Assembly (NCBI GenBank): GCA_002701395.1
Contig: NZVC01000033.1
Coordinates: 169,350 to 233,349, forward strand
DNA: 64,000 nucleotides
Source: Maritimibacter sp.
GTDB taxonomy: Bacteria; Pseudomonadota; Alphaproteobacteria; Rhodobacterales; Rhodobacteraceae
Direction of reading: 5' to 3'
The notes below the pieces were generated by a model that saw nothing but the letters and a program-made list of their open reading frames with translations, did no database searches and had not been told where the DNA came from. Made by a program: the position numbers and the translations under genes. This document shows positions 18,170 through 26,083 of this stretch, one piece after another; position 1 is the first letter of the stretch; each line of letters starts with the position of its first letter.

Positions 18170-18189
18170 CAAATGACATCATGACATGG

Positions 18190-18213
18190 TCTCCTCTGCA
18201 TCAGCAGAGGAGA
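18190..18213 (+). promoter_or_regulatory. Perfect inverted repeat containing the cupin gene ribosome site
   Basis: TCTCCTCTGC (18190-18199), loop ATCA, GCAGAGGAGA (18204-18213): ten perfect pairs. The 3' arm contains AGAGGAG, the only Shine-Dalgarno sequence for the ATG at 18219, with 6-7 nt spacing. Folding of the mRNA would hide the ribosome site. As DNA it is equally a plausible operator. Confidence 0.65.
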
Positions 18214-18218
18214 CTTTC

Positions 18219-18623
18219 ATGGATCTTACCCCGACCGGCGCCCGCGCCTCGATCACGCCCCCGGCGGAACATTTCACCGGCCGCGTGCGGCAGGACCCGA
18301 TCGTCGACGCGCCGCAACCGGCCCGCGTCCGCGCCGCCTTCGTCACATTCGAACCCCGTGCCCGCACCGCATGGCACACGCACCCGCTGGGCCAGACGCT
18401 TCACGTCATCTCGGGACAGGGACTGTTCCAGACCGAGGGTGAAAAGATCCGCGTGATCCGCCCCGGCGACACGATCTGGATCCCGCCGGGAGAACGTCAC
18501 TGGCACGGCGCGGGACCGGACACGGCAATGTGCCATCTTGCGATTCACGAAGCTTTGGACGGCAAGCACATCGACTGGGAACGGCACGTCACCGACGCGG
18601 AATACGACGGCGAAATGGCCTAA
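18219..18623 (+). CDS. Cupin-domain protein
   Basis: A 134-residue single cupin. Motif 1 is seen as WHTHPLGQTLHVISGQGLF and motif 2 as IRPGDTIWIPPGERHWHGA, giving the His/His/Gln/His-type metal site. Similar small cupins are annotated as hydroxynitrile-lyase-like or carboxymuconolactone-associated proteins; the reaction cannot be set. The start at 18219 is chosen for the AGAGGAG site, which lies inside a perfect hairpin. Confidence 0.82.
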   Translation: MDLTPTGARASITPPAEHFTGRVRQDPIVDAPQPARVRAAFVTFEPRARTAWHTHPLGQTLHVISGQGLFQTEGEKIRVIRPGDTIWIPPGERHWHGAGPDTAMCHLAIHEALDGKHIDWERHVTDAEYDGEMA

Positions 18624-18669
18624 GACCGGGCCTGACCGCGCAGGCGGGGCTTTGGCGCCCCGCCGCCCA

Positions 18670-19044
18670 TCAAAGGTTGCCGGACAGTGCCATCCAGGTG
18701 ACGAAGGCGCCCGCGACGATCAGCAGGTTCAGCGCGACCCCCGCCGCCATCCGCAGCGCCGCGTCCCGGCGCTGTTGTGGAAGGTCGACGCCGCGCACCC
18801 AGCGTTCGCAGCGCGTCGCCGCCGCGTCCAGCCCGTCGGCATCCACCTGCGACATCAGCTTGGGATGAGCGGCCAGACGCTGTGCCGCCACCAGCTTGCC
18901 AGCCTCGACCCGCACCCAGCGCGGCAGTCGGCGCTTGCCGTGGCGCAGCTTCGCCTCTAGCCCGTCGCCGCGGATTTTCAGTTTCTTCTCGAACAGCGTC
19001 GCCAACGCGGCGGACCGCGCGTTCAGCCCATCGGCCAAGTTCAT
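18670..19044 (-). CDS. Conserved hypothetical protein with C-terminal membrane anchor
   Basis: A 124-residue protein without a recognised family. The first 95 residues are basic and helical (FEKKLKIRGDGLEAKLRHGK, RLPRWVRVEAGKLV). One hydrophobic segment, about residues 100-120 (AGVALNLLIVAGAFVTWMAL), would anchor it in the membrane with the body in the cytoplasm. It stands alone between the cupin gene and a divergent hydrolase. Codon use is like its neighbours, so it is probably a real gene. Confidence 0.7.
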   Translation of the reverse strand: MNLADGLNARSAALATLFEKKLKIRGDGLEAKLRHGKRRLPRWVRVEAGKLVAAQRLAAHPKLMSQVDADGLDAAATRCERWVRGVDLPQQRRDAALRMAAGVALNLLIVAGAFVTWMALSGNL

Positions 19045-19133
19045 TGCCCAACCCCCCGGTTTGCAGCAGGCGCGAGATTACCCCTGCCCCGCGCCCCCTT
19101 TCCACCCCTGCCCGCCAACGCTATGCATCGGCC

Positions 19134-19898
19134 ATGCTGAACACGGTTCTCACTGGCGCACCGACGCAACACCCGCCGCTTCTGATCGTGCATGGCCTGT
19201 TCGGGTCGGCGCGGAACTGGGGCGCGATTTCCAAGCGGATGGCCGAATCGCGGCAGGTCATCACCGTGGACATGCGCAATCACGGCCACAGCCCGCGCGC
19301 GGACAGCCAAAGCTATCCCGACATGGCTGGCGATATTGCCGAGGTCATCGAGGCGCACGGCGGTAAGGTCGATCTTGTCGGTCACTCGATGGGCGGCAAA
19401 ACGGCGATGGTGCTGACCCTGACCCGCCCCGAACTGGTGCACCGGCTGCTGGTCGCGGACATCGCGCCCGTGACCTATTCGCACACGCAACGCCACCTGA
19501 TCGAAGCGATGCGCAGCATCGACCTGTCGACCATCGGCACGCGCAGCGACGCGGACCGCGCCCTGCAATCCAAGGTGACAGACCGGGGCACCCGCGCCTT
19601 CCTGCTGCAATCGCTCGACGTGAAGGAAAAGCAGTGGCGGCTGAACCTGGACGTGCTGGACGCCGAGATGGACAAGATCACCGGCTGGCCCGAGATCGAA
19701 GGGCAGACGGACACGCCCGCGCTGTTCCTGTCCGGCGCCGAAAGCGACTATGTCCTGCCCGAGCATCGGGACCGGATAAAGGGCTACTTCCCAAACGCCC
19801 GGTTCGCCAAGATCCCCGGCGCAAGCCACTGGCTGCACGCCGACAAGCCGCGCGAGTTCGCGGCCTCGCTGCACGCGTGGTTCGACGTCACGGGCTAG
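19134..19898 (+). CDS. Alpha/beta-fold hydrolase (YbfF-like esterase)
   Basis: A 254-residue serine hydrolase. The oxyanion region is LLIVHGLFGSARNWG, the nucleophile elbow GHSMGGKTAM, and the catalytic His is in GASHWLHADKP near the C-terminus; the acid is probably in the stretch SGAESDYVLPEH. The arrangement fits YbfF-type esterases acting on small esters or acyl-CoA. The start at 19134 matches the start of homology; the long upstream in-frame extension is low-complexity and not conserved in appearance. Confidence 0.87.
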   Translation: MLNTVLTGAPTQHPPLLIVHGLFGSARNWGAISKRMAESRQVITVDMRNHGHSPRADSQSYPDMAGDIAEVIEAHGGKVDLVGHSMGGKTAMVLTLTRPELVHRLLVADIAPVTYSHTQRHLIEAMRSIDLSTIGTRSDADRALQSKVTDRGTRAFLLQSLDVKEKQWRLNLDVLDAEMDKITGWPEIEGQTDTPALFLSGAESDYVLPEHRDRIKGYFPNARFAKIPGASHWLHADKPREFAASLHAWFDVTG

Positions 19899-19911
19899 GC
19901 TTGGGGCCGCA

Positions 19912-20091
19912 TCACGACGACAGCGCCCGGGCGATCATCCACGCGGCCGGGACGGACACCGCCAGTCCCAACCCTGCCGCGGCGACCAGCGGCACCAGCG
20001 TATCGTAGCCCGCCACAAGCGCGATCACCACGAATGTGCCCATCAGGGTCGTTGCGATCATCGAGAACAAGGTCATCGCCAGCCTGAACAT
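19912..20091 (-). CDS. Small two-helix membrane protein
   Basis: A 59-residue protein made of two membrane helices (about residues 3-25 and 30-55: LFSMIATTLMGTFVVIALV and VPLVAAAGLGLAVSVPAAW). Small proteins of this look in Rhodobacteraceae are often, and wrongly, labelled CTP synthetase; there is no such domain here. The start at 20091 is chosen because GGAGG lies 5 nt upstream; longer starts at 20103 or 20139 lack properly spaced sites. An FNR-like dyad lies about 65 bp upstream. Confidence 0.68.
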   Translation of the reverse strand: MFRLAMTLFSMIATTLMGTFVVIALVAGYDTLVPLVAAAGLGLAVSVPAAWMIARALSS

Positions 20092-20155
20092 TTCGGCCTC
20101 CATCCTTCGGTTAAGTGCTTTGCGCCGAGATGCATTCATGGAAAAGAATGTTTCA

Positions 20156-20169
20156 TTGACCCAAATCAA
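20156..20169. promoter_or_regulatory. FNR/CRP-family-like dyad
   Basis: TTGAC-CCAA-ATCAA, one mismatch from the FnrL consensus TTGAT-N4-ATCAA. It lies 65 bp upstream of the two-helix protein start (minus strand) and 154 bp upstream of the secreted protein (plus strand). The same half-sites occur at 55220-55233. Confidence 0.45.
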
Positions 20170-20323
20170 TCGCGCCTCATGACGTATCGCCCCGGCCTCA
20201 TTGATCCGGCGCGATTGCCCCGACCCGGTGTCTGCTGGCGACAAAATAGCGGACAACCCGACTTGCCTGACCGCCGGGGGTCATGCGAAAATCGTCACAA
20301 GTGTTATTTCGGAGGCTTCATTC

Positions 20324-20920
20324 ATGTTCGTCAAAGACTTGACCCTCGCCCTTGGCCTGACCCTTGCCGCTTTCGCCGCGCCTGCACAGGCGCAGGAAGG
20401 CACCCTGTGGAAGACTGTTGGCGACTGGGACATCTCGGTCGACGCGACCATCGGCAACGGCTGCTATGCGCTGGCGTCGTGGAACGGCGGCACCGTGCTG
20501 CGGATCGGGCGCAATCCCGAACAGAACAATTTCTATTTTCTGATCGGGAACGACAAGTGGACCTCGTTGCGGGACGACCAGTCCTATGACCTAGAGATCC
20601 GGTTCGACAGCCGGCCCGTCTGGAACGTCTCGGCCACGGGGCTTCAGTTCAATCCCGGCGAAACGGTGTATCTTCATGCACAGTCGACCAAGATGAACTT
20701 CATCAACGAATTCCAAGCCGCGCTGACCATGTCGATTTCTTACAACGGTGCCGAGATCGACAGCCTCAAGCTGACGGGCTCGCGTCTGGCGTGGGATGAG
20801 GTCGAGAACTGCCAGCGCGAACAAAGCCGCGTGGCCCCCCGCTTGGAAGACGGACCGCTTGAAGATCCGTTCGCCGTGGACGGGCAAGTGAAGAACAGCG
20901 GCTCGAAAAAGCGGAACTAA
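20324..20920 (+). CDS. Secreted protein of unknown function
   Basis: A 198-residue protein with a clear signal peptide (MFVKDLTLALGLTLAAFAAP, cleaved after AQA near residue 22). The mature part starts EGTLWKTVGDWDISVD and looks beta-rich; it resembles periplasmic proteins that open with a WxxxxGxW-type motif, but no enzymatic motif is seen. One Cys pair is possible (GCYAL and ENCQRE). The tail is charged (DGQVKNSGSKKRN). The start is set by GGAGG 8 nt upstream. Its stop overlaps the stop of convergent acyP. Confidence 0.78.
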   Translation: MFVKDLTLALGLTLAAFAAPAQAQEGTLWKTVGDWDISVDATIGNGCYALASWNGGTVLRIGRNPEQNNFYFLIGNDKWTSLRDDQSYDLEIRFDSRPVWNVSATGLQFNPGETVYLHAQSTKMNFINEFQAALTMSISYNGAEIDSLKLTGSRLAWDEVENCQREQSRVAPRLEDGPLEDPFAVDGQVKNSGSKKRN

Positions 20921-21204
20921 CGCCGTATCTCGAACCCGCCGGCGAAATCCTCGTCGGCGGCGATGGTTGCGCTGCGCGTCTCGACCGCGTCGACGCGCGC
21001 GCGGTTCGGCCCATCGTGCAATAGGTCCACCATCCGCGTCACCGCGTCCTCGGGGCCGACCAGCAACGCGCTGACGGAACCGTCCGCCTCGTTTCGCACC
21101 CAGCCCCGCAGGCCCAGCGCCACGGCCTGTTCCCGGGTCCAGGCGCGGAACCAGACGCCTTGGACCTTGCCGCTTACGCGGGCACAGATCAGCGTGTCGG
21201 CCAT
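20917..21204 (-). CDS. acyP: Acylphosphatase
   Basis: A 95-residue enzyme hydrolysing acyl phosphates. The active-site loop is VSGKVQGVWFRAWTREQA, with catalytic Arg in FRAW, and the Asn in GWVRNEADGSV. The length is exactly that of the family. It follows the DUF4389 gene with a 5-bp gap, so the two are likely co-transcribed. Convergent stop codons overlap with the secreted-protein gene (TAA at 20918-20920). Confidence 0.94.
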   Translation of the reverse strand: MADTLICARVSGKVQGVWFRAWTREQAVALGLRGWVRNEADGSVSALLVGPEDAVTRMVDLLHDGPNRARVDAVETRSATIAADEDFAGGFEIRR

Positions 21205-21209
21205 CGCCG

Positions 21210-21515
21210 TCAGTCCAGTTCCGTCCACGGCCACGGCTTCACGTCGCTTGCCGCGGTCTGGTAGCGGGCGGCCTTGGCGATCCAGATGCCCAGCGACTCG
21301 CCGAATTCGGCCAGACGGGGGTTCGGCTCGCCCTTGTTGATCACCATGACGACGAACTGGATCACCGTCGCCACGCCCAGCACCGTGCTGGCCAGCGACA
21401 GCATCACCCAGATCAGCACCATAAAAACCAGCCGGATGAACAGGCCGTCCTTCTGGCGCGGCTCGAACTGGGGGCCGGTCATGCGACCTTGAAACTTGTC
21501 ATGCTCTTCGCTCAT
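21210..21515 (-). CDS. DUF4389 domain membrane protein
   Basis: A 101-residue protein with one long or two short membrane segments at about residues 27-60 (FIRLVFMVLIWVMLSLASTV, LGVATVIQFVVMVIN), followed by a helical cytoplasmic tail (RLAEFGESLGIWIAKAARYQ). This is the DUF4389 pattern; the function is unknown. The start MSEEHDKFQG at 21515 was chosen over a longer frame with no ribosome site. It probably forms an operon with acyP. Confidence 0.82.
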   Translation of the reverse strand: MSEEHDKFQGRMTGPQFEPRQKDGLFIRLVFMVLIWVMLSLASTVLGVATVIQFVVMVINKGEPNPRLAEFGESLGIWIAKAARYQTAASDVKPWPWTELD

Positions 21516-21661
21516 CGCGTGGCCTCCCGGAGCTTTCGGATTCGGGCGCCATGTTAGGCGGGTGGCGGACGGACGCAAGATCGCGCCGCGCGGGACGGCA
21601 CCGTCGCAGGAGCTTCACATTGCGCAGCTAAGCCGATGTGAAGCCACAGGAGACAGCCGTG

Positions 21662-22285
21662 ATGTCCAGCGATTACGACCTAGACCACGCCTATACAATC
21701 GACGGACCGGAGGACGCCCGGCGCCTGTATGGCAACTGGGCGGCAAGTTACGACGACAGTTTCGGGGCGGGCTGGGGCTATGTCGCGCCACGAGAGATCG
21801 CGAACATCTTCCTGTCCGAAATGCGCGAGAACCAGCCCGCACTGGACATCGGCGCCGGCACCGGGCTGGTGGCCGAGCACCTGCGCGACGTGACGGTGGA
21901 CGGCATCGACATCGCCCCCGAGATGCTGGCCCGGGCCGAGGCGAAGGGCCTGTACCGCCGCCGCATCCTTGGCGACCTGACCCAGCCGTTGCACGTACCG
22001 GACGGGGTCTATGGCGGCGTCGTGTCCTGCGGCACCTTCACCCACGGCCACGTCGGGCCGGTCTGCCTGCCCGAACTGCTGCGGATCACCCGGCCGGGGG
22101 CCTTGTTCGCCTGCGGCACCATCCCCGCCGTGCTGGACGGCATGGGGTTCGGGTCGGCGCTGGCCGCCCTGGTGGCGGCCGCGAAGATCACCCCCGTCGC
22201 CTTCCGCGAGATCGCGATCTACGAAGGCGCCGACCACCCGCACAGGGACGACCGGGGACTGGTGATGGTGTTCCGCAAACTGTGA
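21662..22285 (+). CDS. SAM-dependent methyltransferase (class I)
   Basis: A 207-residue Rossmann-fold methyltransferase. The SAM site is ALDIGAGTGLVAEHL, followed by VDGIDIAPEMLARAEAKGLY and VVSCGTFTHGHVGP. The N-terminus ARRLYGNWAASYDDSFGAGW is typical of the group that methylates small molecules or quinone-like substrates. AGGAGA lies 8 nt before ATG 21662. The substrate is unknown. Confidence 0.87.
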   Translation: MSSDYDLDHAYTIDGPEDARRLYGNWAASYDDSFGAGWGYVAPREIANIFLSEMRENQPALDIGAGTGLVAEHLRDVTVDGIDIAPEMLARAEAKGLYRRRILGDLTQPLHVPDGVYGGVVSCGTFTHGHVGPVCLPELLRITRPGALFACGTIPAVLDGMGFGSALAALVAAAKITPVAFREIAIYEGADHPHRDDRGLVMVFRKL

Positions 22286-22412
22286 GCCTCGCAGGCTGGC
22301 ACCGCACACCCGGCCGCGTCGCCATGCAGCCGGCGCATGGCGGCCATACTGGGTTCCCGCCGCCCGTCCGCTTGCCCCAAACCTGAGCCGCAGATAGCTG
22401 TTTGGGCAGGGA

Positions 22413-22441
22413 GGATCGGAAACACGGGATCCTTCCGATCC
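22413..22441. promoter_or_regulatory. Perfect 9-bp inverted repeat in the MFS gene leader
   Basis: GGATCGGAA (22413-22421), 11-nt spacer, TTCCGATCC (22433-22441), ending 24 bp before the MFS start codon. This may be an operator for a dimeric repressor or an RNA stem; it might also terminate transcription from the methyltransferase gene. Confidence 0.5.
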
Positions 22442-22465
22442 CCCAAGCTTGGAAAGCAACTTCGC

Positions 22466-23683
22466 ATGACCGATCAGACAGTCGCCGTCGCCGACACCCA
22501 TCTGGCGAGCGGTGAACGGGTCGTTTCGGCCCGCGCCGTTCTTTTCGCCCTGTCGATGGGCGGTTTCGCGATCGGGACCACCGAATTCGCCGCGATGGCG
22601 CTGCTGCCGAACTTCGCCGCCGACCTTGGCGTGTCCGAAGCGCGCGCCGCAGACGCGATCAGCGCCTATGCGCTGGGGGTCGTGGTCGGCGCGCCGGTGC
22701 TGGCCGTGGCGGGCGCCCGGATGCGCAAGCGGATGCTGCTGATCTGGCTGATGCTGGCCTTCGCCGTGTTCAACACCCTGTCCGCGATGGCGCCCAGTTT
22801 CGGCCTGTTCACCGCCTCGCGCTTTCTGTCGGGGCTGCCGCATGGGGCCTACTTCGGCGTCGCCGCGCTGGTCGCCGCATCGGTCGTGCCACGCAACAAG
22901 CGGGCGTCGGCAGTGTCGAAGGTCTTCGTCGGCCTGACCATCGCCACCACCGTGGGTGTGCCCGCGGCAAGCTGGCTAAGCCAGTACATCGGCTGGCGCG
23001 CGGGCTTCGTGCTGGTGGGCGCGCTGTCGCTTGCCACGGCGGTCGCCGTGCACCTCAAGGCGCCACGCACCCCGGCGGACCCCAACGCCGACCCGCTGAA
23101 GGAACTGGGCGCGCTGAAGAACCGGCAGGTCCTGCTGACGCTGCTGACCGGCGCGATCGGCTTTGGCGGCTTCTTCGCGGTCTACACCTACATCGCCTCG
23201 ACCGTGAAAACGACGCTGGGCGGGTCCGAGACCGAGGTCGCGCTGATGCTGATGATCGCGGGGCTGGGGATGATGATCTTCAACCTCGTGATGGGTCAGC
23301 TTGCCGACAGGGCGATGAACGCAACCGCCTACCTTGCCTTTGGCGGCGGCATTATCGTGCTGGCCCTGTTCCCGCTGGTGGTCGGCTACGGGTTTTGGGC
23401 GATGGGCCTTGTGCTGTTGTTCATGGGGGTTCTGGGCGGCGTGTCGACGGTGATGCAGACACGCCTGATGAACGTGGCCGGAGACGCGCAGCAGCTTGCC
23501 GCGTCGCTGCACCACGCGGCGTTCAACACAGCCAACGCGCTGGGACCGTTCCTTGCCGCCCGCGCAGTCGAAGCCGGGCACGGCTTCCCCTCGTCCGGCT
23601 ATGTCGGCGCCGGGCTTAGCGCTGTCGGCCTTGTCCTGTTCGCGATCACGCTGTGGGACGCCCGCCGCAGCGGCATCGAGTAA
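22466..23683 (+). CDS. MFS transporter (AraJ/PbuE-like, DHA1 drug-efflux group)
   Basis: A 405-residue inner-membrane protein with twelve predicted helices. The opening FALSMGGFAIGTTEFAAMAL and the loop RFLSGLPHGAYFGVAALVA are typical of the DHA1 group that includes AraJ, YdhP and purine exporter PbuE. It would export small molecules with the proton gradient; the substrate is unknown. The gene has its own leader with a 9-bp inverted repeat, suggesting regulation. Confidence 0.88.
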   Translation: MTDQTVAVADTHLASGERVVSARAVLFALSMGGFAIGTTEFAAMALLPNFAADLGVSEARAADAISAYALGVVVGAPVLAVAGARMRKRMLLIWLMLAFAVFNTLSAMAPSFGLFTASRFLSGLPHGAYFGVAALVAASVVPRNKRASAVSKVFVGLTIATTVGVPAASWLSQYIGWRAGFVLVGALSLATAVAVHLKAPRTPADPNADPLKELGALKNRQVLLTLLTGAIGFGGFFAVYTYIASTVKTTLGGSETEVALMLMIAGLGMMIFNLVMGQLADRAMNATAYLAFGGGIIVLALFPLVVGYGFWAMGLVLLFMGVLGGVSTVMQTRLMNVAGDAQQLAASLHHAAFNTANALGPFLAARAVEAGHGFPSSGYVGAGLSAVGLVLFAITLWDARRSGIE

Positions 23684-23707
23684 TCGTCACATGGACCAGC
23701 GGCGGAG

Positions 23708-24673
23708 CTATTCCGCCGCCAGCACCATGTCGATCATGCGCTGCGTGCCCCGGCTGAATTCCAGCGGACAGGGATAGGCTGCCTCGCCCCGCACGGCGCG
23801 GCCGAAATTCTCGACCTGCAGCACGTAGTGGTTCACGCCGGGCCAGCGTTCGGTGGTCACAGACATGCCGTCGCGTTCCAGCGTGATCTGCGCCATGCCG
23901 AACACGTTCGCATTGAAGGGGCACGTCACCTTCAGAACGCCCTCTTCACCGTGGAACGTCATGTCCTGCCGCGGGAACATCCGCATCGACGTGATCGAGG
24001 AATAGCGGAACGACGGGAAATCGGCGGTGACGTGGGCGAAGACGTCCACACCGTTCTCGCGCCGGATGGTCGACTGCACCTTGTCGGGCTCTTCGCCGGT
24101 CACGAACCGGGCCGAGCCGAAGGTGTAGACGCCGATATCGGGCAAGGATCCGCCGCCGGTTTCGGGCTTGTTGCGGATGTTGCCGGGGTCAGAGCGGTTG
24201 TCGTAGGAAAACACGCCGTCCACCAACACCAGCTTGCCGATGGCGCCGCCCTCGTACAGCTCTTTGGCGCGCTGCCACTGGGGGTGGTGCACGATCATAT
24301 AGGCCTCGGCCGCCAGCAGCCCTGCCTTGTCGCGCGCGGCGATCAGCGTGTCGAACTCTGCCTCGGACATCGCGATCGGTTTTTCGGTCAGGACGTGTTT
24401 GCCCGCCTCCAGCGCCTTGACCGTCCATTCGACGTGCAGGTGGTTCGGAAGCGGGATGTAGACGGCGTCGATCTCGGGATCGGCCAGCAGCGCGTCATAG
24501 CTGTCGTGGACCTTCAGGTCCGGGCAGAAGGCCCGGAAGCCGTCGGCCTTCTCGGGGGACGAGGTCGCCAGCGCCGCGAGTTTTGCGCCGCTTGCGGCAT
24601 GGATGGCTGGCGCCATCTGGTTCTTCGCGAAGTTCGCGGCGCCCATAACACCCCAGCGGATCGGATCGGCCAT
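23708..24673 (-). CDS. Gfo/Idh/MocA-family oxidoreductase
   Basis: A 321-residue NAD(P)-dependent dehydrogenase. The N-terminal Rossmann domain starts IRWGVMGAANFAKNQMAPAI, and the catalytic lysine motif is LTEKPIAMSEAEF. The C-terminal part is the alpha/beta substrate domain. Members oxidise sugars, polyols or trans-dihydrodiols; the substrate cannot be named. The start at 24673 is where the fold begins. The AcuC-like deacetylase lies just upstream on the same strand. Confidence 0.88.
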   Translation of the reverse strand: MADPIRWGVMGAANFAKNQMAPAIHAASGAKLAALATSSPEKADGFRAFCPDLKVHDSYDALLADPEIDAVYIPLPNHLHVEWTVKALEAGKHVLTEKPIAMSEAEFDTLIAARDKAGLLAAEAYMIVHHPQWQRAKELYEGGAIGKLVLVDGVFSYDNRSDPGNIRNKPETGGGSLPDIGVYTFGSARFVTGEEPDKVQSTIRRENGVDVFAHVTADFPSFRYSSITSMRMFPRQDMTFHGEEGVLKVTCPFNANVFGMAQITLERDGMSVTTERWPGVNHYVLQVENFGRAVRGEAAYPCPLEFSRGTQRMIDMVLAAE

Positions 24674-24733
24674 CTCATCACTCCCTTGAAAGATCTGCGC
24701 GGACGGTAGCGCAACCATCGCCGGGCCGAAAGG

Positions 24734-25882
24734 TCAGACCCAGACCCGCGCCATCGCCCGCACCCGAGCCTCCAGCACCCCGATCCGCGCGCGCAACTCG
24801 GCCCCGACGGCACCCTCGCGCGGCGCATCGCGCAGGGTCTCGAACAACAGCGGCGACGGGTTGCGGGCGCGGCTGTTGCCGGTCCACGCGATCGCGCGCA
24901 ACGTCTGTTCCGCATCCTGCGGCAGGCGGTCGGGGATGTCCTGCCCCGTCAGCGTGCCCCAGACCCCGGTCCAGCAGCGGCCCACCGACCACGGGTTATA
25001 GCCGCCGCCGCCCAGAACGAGATAGCGGGGCGACAGCGGCCGCAGCGCCGCGACCGCGTCCCAATGGGCGTTGTTCGACAGGGCAAGGCGCGACAGCGGG
25101 TCTTCTTCCAGCGCGTCCGATCCGCATTGAAGCACCACCGCTTCGGGGCGGAAGGCCGCGACGGCGGGCAGGGTCACCGACTGCAACGCGGCGCGCATCT
25201 CGCTGTCGTTGAAGCCGCGCGGTACGGGCAGGTTGAACACCTGCCCCACGCCCGCATCCGCCAGCGCGCCGGTGAAGGGCCAGCGGCGTTCCTCGTGGAC
25301 CGAGATCATCAGGACATCGGGATCGCGGGCGAAGGCGGCTTCGACCCCGTCGGGGTGGTGCGCGTCGATGTCGACATAGGCGACCCGCCGCAGGCCGCGC
25401 GCGCGCAGCGACAGGATGGCAAGCACCGGGTCGTTGAGATAGCAAAACCCGTTCGCCCGGTCGGGCATCCCGTGGTGGGTGCCGCCAGCCGGGCTGTAGA
25501 CGACGCCGCCGTCCGCCAGCATCTCGCCGGCAAGGATCGACCCGCCCGCCGCCGTCGCTGGACGGCGATACATCTCGGGGAACACCGGGTTCGAGGTGGT
25601 GCCAAGCCCGTGCCGGTCGCGGGTCTCGTCGGTCACACGCTGGTCCGCCTCGGCTTGCACCAACGCCTGCAGATAGGCCGGGCTGTGCCATGCCGCCAAC
25701 GCGGCCGGTTTCGCGCGGGGGCTGACGACGAAGCGGTCGCGCGGCAGCCAGCCCAGCGCGCGCGACAGGTCCATGACCGTCGATACCCGGGGCACACGCA
25801 GCGGGTGCCAGCCGCCATAGCTGGACCCGCGATAGATCTCTGCCCCGATGAAACGAGGGAATTGAACGGGCTGCGCTGTCAT
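24734..25882 (-). CDS. Histone-deacetylase-family protein (AcuC-like)
   Basis: A 382-residue zinc amidohydrolase of the HDAC superfamily. The general-base histidines are in GGTHHGMPDRANGFCYLND, the zinc ligands in VDIDAHHPDGVEAAF and GSDALEEDPL, and the catalytic Tyr in GGGGYNPWSVGRCW. The usual Gly after the HH pair (HHGDG) is Pro here. Bacterial members deacetylate acetyl-CoA synthetase or small acetylated amines. All ligands are present, so it is probably active. Confidence 0.88.
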   Translation of the reverse strand: MTAQPVQFPRFIGAEIYRGSSYGGWHPLRVPRVSTVMDLSRALGWLPRDRFVVSPRAKPAALAAWHSPAYLQALVQAEADQRVTDETRDRHGLGTTSNPVFPEMYRRPATAAGGSILAGEMLADGGVVYSPAGGTHHGMPDRANGFCYLNDPVLAILSLRARGLRRVAYVDIDAHHPDGVEAAFARDPDVLMISVHEERRWPFTGALADAGVGQVFNLPVPRGFNDSEMRAALQSVTLPAVAAFRPEAVVLQCGSDALEEDPLSRLALSNNAHWDAVAALRPLSPRYLVLGGGGYNPWSVGRCWTGVWGTLTGQDIPDRLPQDAEQTLRAIAWTGNSRARNPSPLLFETLRDAPREGAVGAELRARIGVLEARVRAMARVWV

Positions 25883-26083
25883 CTCACGTCATGTCGCTTC
25901 ATCGCGGCCCGGTTCAAGGGCACAACTTTGTGCAGGTCCATGTCCATTGGCCATTCGCATGGGTGCCGACCCGTTTAACATTGAACCCGTCTTTCCGTAG
26001 TTTAATCTGACATCAGGCATCACCGGGCGCACAGGCGTTTCGCGCGCCACGGCGCCCGGAAAGACATCGGCAGACAATTCACA

